Shown in pieces: positions 5,902-14,391 of a stretch of 23,706 bases of DNA. Under the pieces are notes generated by a model. The model saw only the letters and a list, made by a program, of their open reading frames with translations, was not told the origin of the DNA and ran no database searches. Every line of letters begins with the position of its first letter. Within the stretch, counting starts at the first letter, position 1. A program made the translations under genes and the position numbers. The DNA is from an uncultured Gemmatimonadota bacterium (GTDB taxonomy: Bacteria > Gemmatimonadota > Gemmatimonadetes > Gemmatimonadales > Gemmatimonadaceae): the NCBI GenBank assembly GCA_903906325.1, contig CAIVJV010000012.1:1-23706 (forward strand), read 5' to 3'.

Positions 5902-7862
5902 TTCGCGTCAGTCGCCTCGGTCTCGTCCATGGGGCGTTCCTCCTCTTCGCCGGCGCGCTGGTGGCGCGGGCCGCCTGGGTCCAACTCTGGCAGCGGGATC
6001 GATGGTCTCGCGAGGCGCGCGCGCAACAGACCGTCGAGCGGGAGGTCCCGCCCCGGCGTGGGGCCATCCTCGATCGGGCCGGGACCGTGCTGGTGGAGAG
6101 CCGGTCTCTGGTGCGGCTGGACATCGCGCCCACCGAGGTGCGGGACCGGGCCGTCCTCGCCGCGGCGCTCGCGCGTGTCGGGGTCCCCGCGCCCTTCATC
6201 GGACGCGCCACCGACCTCCGACGGAAGTGGGTCGAGCTCCCTGGGCGGTTCCTCTCGACGGAGGTCGAGGATCTGTTGGCGATGCGCGGCGTGCACCCGC
6301 GGCCGGTGCTCGAGCGCGTGCCACCGCCGACGCAGGGGTTACGGAACCTCCTCGGCACCACCGACCGCGACGGCCAGGCGGTGGGTGGTGTGGAGGCGTC
6401 GCTGAACGCGGTGCTCGAGGGGACGACGGGGCGGACCGTGCTCGTGCGCGCGGGTCGCGTGGGGGCGCTCGCCTCACCCGAGGAGCGGAGTGTCCCTCCC
6501 GTGGATGGGCGGTCCGTCGTGCTCACGATCCATCAGCCACTACAGGACATCGCGGAGCGGGTGCTGACCGACGCGATCGCCGAGCGCAACGCGCGCGGGG
6601 GTGACGTCCTCCTGCTCGACCCGCATACCGGCGAGATCCGTGCGCTGGCGAGTCGCCGGGCGCGCGCCGATGCCTCGGGGGCCACGGCGCTCACCGAGCC
6701 CTATGAGCCCGGCTCGACGGTCAAGCCCTTCATCGCGGCCGCGTTGCTCGAGCGTGGGCGCGTCGCGCTCGACGAGGTCATCCCGACCTACAACGGGGTC
6801 ATCGAGCGGCATGGGCGCACGATCAAGGATGTCCACGAGGCGGCATCGATGACCGTCGCCGAGGTGATCAGTCAATCGTCGAATGTCGGCATCGTCCAGC
6901 TGGCGGAGCGTCTCACGGCGCGGGAGCAATACGAGGCGTTGCGTGATGCCGGGTTCGGGATGGTGACCGGGGTGCCCTATCCGTCGGAGTCATCAGGGCG
7001 GTTGCGTCCCGTGCCCGAATGGTCCAAGCAGTCGCCGGCCTCCCTGGCGATGGGCTACGAGCTCTCGGTCACGCCGCTGCAATTGGCGATGGCCTACGCG
7101 GCCTTCGCGAACGGGGGGGAGCTGCTCGAGCCGACGCTCGTGCGCGAGATCCGCGACCCGGACGGCACGGTCCGCTTCACGGCCCGCCGTCAGGTGGTCC
7201 GGCGCATGATGTCGCCGGCGACGGCGGCGACGATGCGGAAGTTGCTCCGCGATGTGGTGACCTCGGGGACGGGGGGTCGGGCCGACCTCGCGGGTTATGG
7301 GGTCGCCGGGAAATCCGGGACGGCGCGGCGGATGCGCGATGATGGGCGAGGATACGAAGAGGGGGCGTACACGGCGAGCTTCGTCGGGTTCTTCCCGGCC
7401 GAGGATCCGCAGCTGGTGATCCTCGTGAAGCTCGATGCGCCGGAGGGGGCGTTCTATGGCGGCGAGATCGCGGCGCCGGTGACGAAGGCGGTGTTGCAGG
7501 CGGCATTGGCGGCGCGCGATGGGGCCTTGGAGTTGAAGGGCGGGGCGCCACCGACGCGCGTCGTGACCGCCGAGCCCTCGGTCGCCATCGAGCCCAGGGA
7601 GACCGTCGAGACCACGGATGCGCCGGTGGTGTACGATCTCGCCGCCCCGATCCCCGCGCCGCGGCGGGTGGTGATCTCGCGCCCGGTCCCTGAGGTGACG
7701 GGGTTGTCCACGCGGGCGGCGGTCCGCGCGCTGCATCGCGCCGGCTTCCGGGTGGTGATCGATGCGACGGGGGCGGTGGGCGAGACCTCGCCGGCCGTGG
7801 GCACGATGCTCCCCTCCGGGAGCGTGGTTCGGTTCGCGCCGAGCCGCGGAGGTGCGCCATGA
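5898..7862 (+). CDS. ftsI: Septal D,D-transpeptidase FtsI (PBP3) with C-terminal PASTA domain
   Basis: A 654-residue class B penicillin-binding protein that crosslinks septal peptidoglycan. It has an N-terminal membrane helix (about residues 8-28) and a pedestal domain with PPRRGAILDRAGTVL. All three active-site motifs of the transpeptidase domain are present: STVK at 273-276 (nucleophile Ser273), SSN at 327-329 and KSGT at 472-475. After the catalytic domain and a proline-rich linker, residues about 597-650 form one PASTA domain (VPEVTGLSTRAAVRALHRAG to VVRFAPS). PASTA domains are best known from Gram-positive PBPs and kinases, so this tail is noteworthy in a diderm. The GTG start overlaps the ftsL stop. 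murE follows with an ATGA overlap. Confidence 0.95.
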   Translation: MIRVSRLGLVHGAFLLFAGALVARAAWVQLWQRDRWSREARAQQTVEREVPPRRGAILDRAGTVLVESRSLVRLDIAPTEVRDRAVLAAALARVGVPAPFIGRATDLRRKWVELPGRFLSTEVEDLLAMRGVHPRPVLERVPPPTQGLRNLLGTTDRDGQAVGGVEASLNAVLEGTTGRTVLVRAGRVGALASPEERSVPPVDGRSVVLTIHQPLQDIAERVLTDAIAERNARGGDVLLLDPHTGEIRALASRRARADASGATALTEPYEPGSTVKPFIAAALLERGRVALDEVIPTYNGVIERHGRTIKDVHEAASMTVAEVISQSSNVGIVQLAERLTAREQYEALRDAGFGMVTGVPYPSESSGRLRPVPEWSKQSPASLAMGYELSVTPLQLAMAYAAFANGGELLEPTLVREIRDPDGTVRFTARRQVVRRMMSPATAATMRKLLRDVVTSGTGGRADLAGYGVAGKSGTARRMRDDGRGYEEGAYTASFVGFFPAEDPQLVILVKLDAPEGAFYGGEIAAPVTKAVLQAALAARDGALELKGGAPPTRVVTAEPSVAIEPRETVETTDAPVVYDLAAPIPAPRRVVISRPVPEVTGLSTRAAVRALHRAGFRVVIDATGAVGETSPAVGTMLPSGSVVRFAPSRGGAP

Positions 7863-9334
7863 CGCCGGCGGGGATGGTGGAGCGGATCCGCGCCGCGTTG
7901 GAGCGCGCCGGCCAGTTGGTCGCGGTGCGTGGCGTGCTCCCCTCGGGGATCACGGGGATCACGGACGATAGTCGGGCGGGCGTGGCGGGCGGCTGCTTCG
8001 TCGCGGTGCGGGGGAGCGCGCGGGATGGCCATGCGTTCCTCGCGGCGGTCGAGGCGGCGGGAGCGGGGCTCGTGCTCGTCGAGGAGGCCGTGGCGTGTAC
8101 GGTGCCGGCGCTCGTGGTGCGGGAGAGCCGGATCGCGGCGGCGGTGGCGGCCGCGGCGTTCTACGGCGATCCGGCGGCGCAGCTGCGGCTCGTCGGCGTC
8201 ACCGGCACGAATGGGAAGACGACCACGGTGCACATCCTGCGGCACCTCCTCGATGCGCCGGCGGGGACGGCGGCGAGCATCGGGACGATCGGGGTGCGCA
8301 TCGGGAGCGAGGGCCGCCCCCTCCCTGGGGGCTCGGGGCTCACGACGCCGGGGCCGATCGAGTTGCAGCGCGTCCTGCGTGCGCTGGTCGAGGCCGGGGT
8401 CACCACGGTGGCGATGGAGTGCTCGTCCCATGCGCTCCATCAGCGACGGATGTACGGGCTCGCCTACGAGGCGGCGGTCTACACGAATCTCACGCGCGAG
8501 CATCTCGACTACCACGGCACGATGGAGGCGTATCGCGACGCGAAGGCGCTGCTCCTCGGGCAGCTCGCCCCGACCGGGACGGCGATCATCAATGCCGACG
8601 ACCCGATGTGGGCCGGGCTCCCCGCCGTGCCGCGGACGCAGCGCTTCTCCATGCGCGATACCGAGGCGGCGGTCCGGGCCACCGATCTGCACTATCGCGC
8701 CGGCGGGAGTGACTGGACGCTCGTCACGCCGGCCGGACGCCACGGGGTCGCCTTCCCGCTGATGGGGGATTTCAATGTCGCGAACGCCCTCGCCGCCGCC
8801 GGGGCGGCACTCGCCCTCGGCATGGCGCCGGCGACGATCGCGGCGCGGTTGGCGAGCGTGCCGCAGGTGCCGGGACGGCTGGAGGTCATCCATGCGCATC
8901 CGACCGTGCTGCGGGACTACGCCCATACGCCTGACGCCTACGAGCGCGTGTTGACCGCGCTGCGGCCGTACACGGCCGGTCGGATCATCCTCGTCTTCGG
9001 GTGTGGCGGCGATCGCGACCGTGGGAAGCGGCCGCTGATGGCGACCGTGGCGCATCGGCTCGCCGATCGTCTCGTCATAACCGATGACAATCCGCGCACC
9101 GAGGACCCTGATCAGATCGTCGCCGACACCGTGGCGCCGCTCCCGCCCGGGAGCTACGAGGTGATCCGCGATCGCCGGGCGGGGATCGCGCACGCGCTCG
9201 GACTCGCCGATCCGGCCCGCGATGTGGTGCTGCTGGTCGGGAAGGGGCCGGATACCTATCAGATCTACGGGACCACCAAGTCGCCGTTCGATGAGCGCGA
9301 GATCGTGCGCGAGCTCCTCCGAGGCCCGGCATGA
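7859..9334 (+). CDS. murE: UDP-MurNAc-L-Ala-D-Glu:meso-diaminopimelate ligase MurE
   Basis: A 491-residue Mur ligase that adds the third peptide residue in the cytoplasm. The ATP loop TGTNGKT is at residues 115-121. MECSSHAL, NLTREHLDYHGTMEAYRDAK (containing the lysine expected to be carbamylated) and DYAHTPDAYERVL follow in family order. DNPR at residues 410-413 is the motif that selects meso-diaminopimelate rather than L-lysine, so the wall is predicted to be the DAP type. A strong Shine-Dalgarno (GGAGGTG, 7848-7854) lies just before the ATG, inside the ftsI end. Both flanking junctions are ATGA overlaps. Confidence 0.97.
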   Translation: MTPAGMVERIRAALERAGQLVAVRGVLPSGITGITDDSRAGVAGGCFVAVRGSARDGHAFLAAVEAAGAGLVLVEEAVACTVPALVVRESRIAAAVAAAAFYGDPAAQLRLVGVTGTNGKTTTVHILRHLLDAPAGTAASIGTIGVRIGSEGRPLPGGSGLTTPGPIELQRVLRALVEAGVTTVAMECSSHALHQRRMYGLAYEAAVYTNLTREHLDYHGTMEAYRDAKALLLGQLAPTGTAIINADDPMWAGLPAVPRTQRFSMRDTEAAVRATDLHYRAGGSDWTLVTPAGRHGVAFPLMGDFNVANALAAAGAALALGMAPATIAARLASVPQVPGRLEVIHAHPTVLRDYAHTPDAYERVLTALRPYTAGRIILVFGCGGDRDRGKRPLMATVAHRLADRLVITDDNPRTEDPDQIVADTVAPLPPGSYEVIRDRRAGIAHALGLADPARDVVLLVGKGPDTYQIYGTTKSPFDEREIVRELLRGPA

Positions 9335-10656
9335 CCTTCTGGACCGTGGAGCGGGTCGCCGCCGCGTTGGGGCAGGGACCATCCGATGGACGCGCGCTCG
9401 CGGGGATCACGACCGATACGCGCGCGCTGGTCCCCGGCAGTTGCTTCGTCGCGCTCCGCGGCGAGCGATTCGACGCCCATGACTATCTCGCCGAGGCGGT
9501 GACGGCGGGTGCGGCGGCACTCGTCGTCGAGGACGCGACCCGCACCGCGGGGCTCGGGGTCCCGGTGTTCGTGGTGGAGGACACGCACCTCGCGCTCGCC
9601 GATCTCGCGCGCTACCGCCGGCTCGCCTGGGCGCGACCGGTGATCGCCGTCGGCGGGAGCAATGGGAAGACGAGCACCAAGGAGCTCCTCAAGGCGGTGC
9701 TCGGGAGCCGGCTCCGCGTGCACGCCACGGTGGGGAACCTCAACAATCGCGTCGGGGTCCCGCTGACCCTGCTCGCGCTCGAGGATGCGGCCGACGTGGC
9801 GGTGATCGAGGTGGGGACCAATCAACCGGGGGAGATCGCCTTCCTCCGCGACGTCGCCCGGCCCGATCTCGCGGTGGTGACGACGGTGCAGGAGGAGCAT
9901 CTCGAGGGGTTCGGCGACCTCGCCGGCGTGATGGCCGAGGAGTTGGCCCTCTGTGATGAGGTCCCGATCGCGGTGGTACCGGCAGCGGAGCCCGCGGTGG
10001 TGGTGGAGGCGATGCGTCGGGCCGGTCGAGTGGTCTCGGTCGCCGTGCCGACGGCGAGTGGGGTGCACCCCGACGGGCGGGGGTGGCTCGCGCATGACGG
10101 CGTGCGCATCGAGCTCCCGCTCCGCGGTCGGCACAATGTGGCGAACGCGGCGCTCGCCCTCGCCGTCGGCCGGGAGTTCGGGATCGCCGCGGTCGATGCG
10201 GCCCGCGGGATCGCCGGGATGGCGGTCCCCTCGATGCGCTCCGCCGTCACGCCACTCGGGCGTGCCCTCCTGCTCAACGACGCCTACAACGCGAACCCCG
10301 GTTCGGCGAAGGCGGCCCTCACCCTGCTCACGGACATCGGCGTCGGGCGGCAGCGTGTCGTCGTCCTCGGTACCATGCGCGAACTCGGCGCCGCGGCCCC
10401 GCGTGCGCACCGTGAGGTGGCAGAGGCGGCCCTCGCCGGCGGATTCGACCTCATCTGCGGGATCGGGGAGTTCGTCCCCGCGCTGGAGCAGCTCGCGCTC
10501 GGCGATCCGCGGGTGATCCTCGCCCCCGACGTCGATACGCTTTGGCCACAGCTCCAGCCCCGACTCGCGGCCGATGCCGCCATCCTCCTCAAGGCGTCGC
10601 GCGGGGTCGCGCTGGAGCGCCTCGTCCCCTCACTCACCTCCTGGGCGACCGCCTGA
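9331..10656 (+). CDS. murF: UDP-MurNAc-tripeptide:D-Ala-D-Ala ligase MurF
   Basis: A 441-residue Mur ligase that adds D-Ala-D-Ala to complete the pentapeptide precursor. The N-terminal substrate domain has GITTDTRALVPGSCFVAL. The ATP loop GSNGKTS is at about residues 109-115, and NLNNRVGVPLTLL and EVGTNQPGEI follow, both typical of MurF. The C-terminal domain has NDAYNANPGSAKAAL. ATG 9331 overlaps the murE stop by 4 bases, and the stop shares one base with mraY (TGATG). The ddl gene for its dipeptide substrate is not in the window. Confidence 0.96.
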   Translation: MTFWTVERVAAALGQGPSDGRALAGITTDTRALVPGSCFVALRGERFDAHDYLAEAVTAGAAALVVEDATRTAGLGVPVFVVEDTHLALADLARYRRLAWARPVIAVGGSNGKTSTKELLKAVLGSRLRVHATVGNLNNRVGVPLTLLALEDAADVAVIEVGTNQPGEIAFLRDVARPDLAVVTTVQEEHLEGFGDLAGVMAEELALCDEVPIAVVPAAEPAVVVEAMRRAGRVVSVAVPTASGVHPDGRGWLAHDGVRIELPLRGRHNVANAALALAVGREFGIAAVDAARGIAGMAVPSMRSAVTPLGRALLLNDAYNANPGSAKAALTLLTDIGVGRQRVVVLGTMRELGAAAPRAHREVAEAALAGGFDLICGIGEFVPALEQLALGDPRVILAPDVDTLWPQLQPRLAADAAILLKASRGVALERLVPSLTSWATA

Positions 10657-11786
10657 TGCTCTACGAGTTCCTCCTGCCCCTGACCCGGTACGAGAGCGGG
10701 TTCAACATCATCCGCTACATCTCGTTCCGGGCCGCGGGAGCCGCGATGACGGCGCTCCTCGTCTCCTTCATCCTGGGGCCGCTGCTCCTGCGTGCGCTGC
10801 AGCGGATGCAGGTGCACCAGGTGGTGCGCGAAGGGACGCCCGACACCCATGCGGGGAAGGGGACGACGCCCACGATGGGTGGGCTGATCATCCTCGCGGC
10901 GATCGCCGTCGCGACGGTGCTCTGGATGCGCTTCGACAGCCGCTACGTCTGGCTGGCGCTGCTCGTGACGCTCGGCATGGGGGCGATCGGTTTCCTCGAC
11001 GACTACCTCAAGCTGCGGCAGAAGCGCGCCGGCGAGGAGAATCGGGGCCTGGTGGAGCGCTACAAGCTCGCGGGGCAGGTCACCATCGGCCTCGCGCTGG
11101 GGCTCATCATCTGGCAATGGCCGTTGAGCCAGCTCTCGGGGACCGCGACCACGCTGCCCTTCTATAAGTACCTGCTCGTGACCCTCCCGCCGGTCACCTA
11201 TCTCGCCTTCGTCACCTTCGTGATGACGGGGACGAGCAACGCGGTGAATCTCACTGACGGGCTCGATGGGTTGGCGGCGGGGTTGATGGCGATCGCGATG
11301 CTCACGATGGCGGTCTTCGCCTACGTGATGGGGCGTGTGGACGCCTCGGCGTACCTGCAGATCTTCTACCTCCGCGGGGCCGGGGAGCTCACGATCTTCT
11401 GTGCGGCGGTCTTCGGGGCGGCGGCGGGGTTCCTGTGGTACAACGCGCATCCGGCGCAGGTCTTCATGGGCGACACCGGTTCGCTCGCCCTCGGCGGGGC
11501 GCTCGGCGCCGTCGCGATCCTGTTGAAGAGCGAGTTCCTGGTGCTCATCGTCGGTGGGGTCTTCGTGGCGGAGACGCTCTCGGTCATCATCCAGCGCTCA
11601 GCGTTCAAGTGGCGGCGTCGGCGGTATGGCCTCGAGTATGCGCGCACGCATCGGGTCTTCCGGCGCGCACCGATCCATCATCACTTCGAGCTCTCGGGAT
11701 GGCCTGAGACCCAGGTGGTGGTCCGTTTCTGGTTGCTCGGACTCCTCTGTGCCTTCCTGGCGCTCTCGACGCTGAAGATCCGATGA
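10656..11786 (+). CDS. mraY: Phospho-MurNAc-pentapeptide transferase MraY
   Basis: A 376-residue integral membrane protein that transfers phospho-MurNAc-pentapeptide to undecaprenyl phosphate to make lipid I. About ten hydrophobic segments are visible. Diagnostic cytoplasmic motifs are GKGTTPTMGGL, LDDYLKL (adjacent aspartates at 115-116), NAVNLTDGLDG (195-205), GDTGSLALGG (Asp273) and the histidine cluster HHHFELSGW (about 341-349). These aspartates and histidines correspond to the family's magnesium and catalytic residues. ATG 10656 shares its A with the murF stop. murD follows with an ATGA overlap. Confidence 0.97.
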   Translation: MLYEFLLPLTRYESGFNIIRYISFRAAGAAMTALLVSFILGPLLLRALQRMQVHQVVREGTPDTHAGKGTTPTMGGLIILAAIAVATVLWMRFDSRYVWLALLVTLGMGAIGFLDDYLKLRQKRAGEENRGLVERYKLAGQVTIGLALGLIIWQWPLSQLSGTATTLPFYKYLLVTLPPVTYLAFVTFVMTGTSNAVNLTDGLDGLAAGLMAIAMLTMAVFAYVMGRVDASAYLQIFYLRGAGELTIFCAAVFGAAAGFLWYNAHPAQVFMGDTGSLALGGALGAVAILLKSEFLVLIVGGVFVAETLSVIIQRSAFKWRRRRYGLEYARTHRVFRRAPIHHHFELSGWPETQVVVRFWLLGLLCAFLALSTLKIR

Positions 11787-13180
11787 CCTCGGCGACGCTG
11801 GCCGCGATCGCTCGGCGCGGCGAGGTGGCGGTGCTCGGGCTCGGGGCGAGCGGTGTGGCCGCGGCGCGGCTCCTCACTTCGGTGGGGGCGCGGGTCTACG
11901 TGAGCGACGCGGGCCGCGGGGATCGCGTGCGCGAGGCGGCCGAGGCGTTGCGCACCGAGGGGATCGAGGCCGAGTGGGGGACCCACGATCTCGAGCGGAT
12001 CGCTCGCGCGGGTACCGTGGTGGTCAGTCCCGGCGTCCCTCCCACGGCACCGCCCCTCGTCACGGCGCAGGCGCGGGGGATCCCGGTCCACTCGGAGGTC
12101 GATGTCGCGCTGCAGGCCCTGTCTGGTCTCACCTACCTCGCGACGACCGGGACCAACGGGAAGACCACCGTCACCGCGCTGATCGGGCACCTCCTCCGCG
12201 CGGTCGGGCATCCCGATGCCATCGAGGCGGGGAACATCGGCACCCCGCTCGCCGAGATCGCGCGCCGCGCGGAGCCGCCGACCTGGGCCTCGCTCGAGCT
12301 CTCGAGCTTCCAGTTGCACGACACGCCGTCCGTCGCCCCGCGGGTGGCGGTGCTCACCAACCTGAGCCCCGACCATCTCGATCGCTACGACTCGCTCGAC
12401 GCGTACTACGGCGACAAGATGCGCCTCTTCGCGAACGCGACGGCCGACGCATGCCGTGTGGTCAACGGGGACGACGCCGAGGTGCTCCGCCGGACGGCGG
12501 GATTCGCGGGGCGGGCGCTGCGCTTCTCGCTCGCCGATGCCACCGCGGCGGCCTGGTTCGATCGGGCGGGTGACCGTCTCATGCTCGCGGGGGCGCCGCT
12601 CTTGCCACGGGCCGAGCTGACGCTGTTGGGTGACCACAACGTGGCCAATGCGCTCTGCGCCGCGCTCGCGGTCTGGGCGGCGGACCCGGCGCATCAGACA
12701 CCGGCGGCGCGAACCCGCCTCGCCGAGGGGCTGCGGACCTTCCGGGCGATCCCGCATCGGGTGGAGCCGGTCGGCGAGGTGAACGGCGTGCTCTGGGTGA
12801 ACGATTCCAAGGCGACCAATGTGAGTGCGGCGCGCGTCGCCCTCGAGGGGATGACGCGCCCGGTGATCCTCCTCCTCGGTGGCCGCCACAAAGGGGAGCC
12901 CTATACCGGGCTCCTCGACGGCATCCGCGCGCATGGCAAGGCGGTGCTCGCCTACGGTGAGGCCGCGGCGCAGGTGGTGGCGGACCTCCGGCCGCACCTG
13001 CCACCGCATGTGCCGGTCGAGCAGCTCGGATCGTCCTTTGAGGACGTCATCGCGCGCGCGCGCGCCCTCGCGGCGCCGGGTGACGTGGTCCTCCTCGCCC
13101 CCGCCTGCTCGAGTTACGACATGTTCACCGATTATCTGCATCGCGGCGAGACCTTCCGTCGGCTCGCCCTCGGCGCGTGA
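11783..13180 (+). CDS. murD: UDP-MurNAc-L-Ala:D-Glu ligase MurD
   Basis: A 465-residue Mur ligase that adds D-glutamate. It has an N-terminal Rossmann-like domain (VAVLGLGASGVAAARLL), an ATP loop TGTNGKTT at 122-129, then GNIGTPL, LELSSFQL and LTNLSPDHLDRYDS. The C-terminal domain contains PHRVEPV, VNDSKATN, LLLGGRHKG and LLAPACSSYDMF, all hallmarks of MurD. The start overlaps mraY by ATGA, and the stop overlaps ftsW by GTGA (13177-13180). A (CG)7 run at 13051-13064 is in frame and encodes alternating Arg/Ala. Confidence 0.96.
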   Translation: MTSATLAAIARRGEVAVLGLGASGVAAARLLTSVGARVYVSDAGRGDRVREAAEALRTEGIEAEWGTHDLERIARAGTVVVSPGVPPTAPPLVTAQARGIPVHSEVDVALQALSGLTYLATTGTNGKTTVTALIGHLLRAVGHPDAIEAGNIGTPLAEIARRAEPPTWASLELSSFQLHDTPSVAPRVAVLTNLSPDHLDRYDSLDAYYGDKMRLFANATADACRVVNGDDAEVLRRTAGFAGRALRFSLADATAAAWFDRAGDRLMLAGAPLLPRAELTLLGDHNVANALCAALAVWAADPAHQTPAARTRLAEGLRTFRAIPHRVEPVGEVNGVLWVNDSKATNVSAARVALEGMTRPVILLLGGRHKGEPYTGLLDGIRAHGKAVLAYGEAAAQVVADLRPHLPPHVPVEQLGSSFEDVIARARALAAPGDVVLLAPACSSYDMFTDYLHRGETFRRLALGA

Positions 13181-14391
13181 CCGCGCCCCCGATCCTCTGG
13201 AAGGACGCCGAGGCGGCGGCGAGCGGGGTCCAGTCGACCGGCGCACGGTTCCGGTGGCGGATGTCGCTCGAGGCGCGCATCCTCATCGTCGTCACCGCGG
13301 TGCTGCTCGCCTTCGGACTCGCGACCCTCTACTCGGCGAGCGCCGGCGTCGCGATGGCGGCGCAGCGGCCGAGCTGGCACTTCCTCTATCGCCAACTCAC
13401 CGGGGTGATCGCCGGGGTCATCGGGTTCGCGATCCTCGCCAAGCTCGACGCGGAGCGCTGGATGAAGTGGGCGTGGGTCGGGATGGCCCTGACGATCGTC
13501 GGGCTGCTCCTCACCGTGCTGCCCTTCACGCGATCGATCGCCCCGCCGATCAATGGGTCGCGGCGCTTCCTCTTTGGGGGGTCGATCCAACCCTCGGAGT
13601 TCGGGAAGATCGCGCTGGTGGTCTGGACGGCGATGCTGATCGTGCGGAAGGGCGGGGAGCAAGGGCTCCGTCGTCTGAGCAAGGGGCTCGCGCCCTTCGG
13701 GGTGATGTTCGGGATCCTCGCGGCGCTCGTCGCGCTCGAGCCTGACGTCTCGGTGGCGCTCTTCTACGCGCTCGTCATGGGGGTGATGCTCTTCGCCGCC
13801 GGGGCGCGCATCGGACACTTCGTCTTCCTCGGGATCGTCGGGATCCCCTTCGTCTGGACCTTCGTTGGCAAGTTCGATTACATCGTCCGTCGGTTGCTCG
13901 GCTTCGTCGACGGGACCGATGGCACCGAGGCGGTGAAACATCAGTTGCAGCAGTCGCTCATCGCGGTGGGGTCCGGTGGGCTCTTCGGGGTCGGGTTCGG
14001 GCAGGGGCGGCAGCAGTTCGGCTTCCTCCCGCTCCCGTACAACGACTTCATCGGGAGCAACGTGGGGGAGGAGTGGGGGTTCGTCGGTCTGGCGGGGCTC
14101 ATCGTCCTCTACGCCCTCTGGACCTGGCTCGGCTTCCGCATCGCGAAGCAGGCGCGATCGCCCTTCCTCCAGCTCGTCGCGATCGGGCTGACGACGACGA
14201 TGGTCTTCACCGCCTACCTCCATCTGGGGGTGGTGATCGGGCTCCTCCCGACGACGGGGCTCACCCTGCCGTTCGTCTCATACGGGCGATCGAACATCAT
14301 GATCTCGCTCTTCATGACGGGGCTGTTGGTGAACATCGGGAGCGAGCGCGAGCGGGTCGGTGGTCGCGCGCCCACCGCGGCGTCGCGATGA
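13177..14391 (+). CDS. ftsW: Septal peptidoglycan glycosyltransferase FtsW (SEDS family)
   Basis: A 404-residue polytopic SEDS protein that polymerises lipid II with FtsI. About ten membrane segments begin at residue 33 or so. Motifs are NGSRRFLFGGSIQPSEFGK and GSGGLFGVGFGQGRQQFGFLP followed by YNDFIGSNVGEEWG. The aspartate at about residue 290 aligns with the proposed catalytic aspartate (PEAHTDFIF in E. coli FtsW). Two usually conserved spots differ: PDVSVA (189-194) where PDxGT is common, and SYGRSN (368-373) where SYGGSS is common. The GTG start is chosen for its overlap with murD; ATG 13261, giving MSLEARIL, is a possible shorter start. Position directly before murG favours FtsW over RodA. 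Confidence 0.93.
   Translation: MTAPPILWKDAEAAASGVQSTGARFRWRMSLEARILIVVTAVLLAFGLATLYSASAGVAMAAQRPSWHFLYRQLTGVIAGVIGFAILAKLDAERWMKWAWVGMALTIVGLLLTVLPFTRSIAPPINGSRRFLFGGSIQPSEFGKIALVVWTAMLIVRKGGEQGLRRLSKGLAPFGVMFGILAALVALEPDVSVALFYALVMGVMLFAAGARIGHFVFLGIVGIPFVWTFVGKFDYIVRRLLGFVDGTDGTEAVKHQLQQSLIAVGSGGLFGVGFGQGRQQFGFLPLPYNDFIGSNVGEEWGFVGLAGLIVLYALWTWLGFRIAKQARSPFLQLVAIGLTTTMVFTAYLHLGVVIGLLPTTGLTLPFVSYGRSNIMISLFMTGLLVNIGSERERVGGRAPTAASR

Noticed and set aside
7454..9382. A long antisense open frame (about 640 codons) opposite ftsI and murE
   Set aside because: It is Arg-rich low-complexity sequence without motifs, opposite a complete MurE with all family motifs.
13051..13064. (CG)7 run as a possible phase-variation tract
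   Set aside because: It is inside murD, in frame and encodes Arg/Ala in a helical region. Slippage would destroy an essential gene, and short CG runs are common at this G+C.
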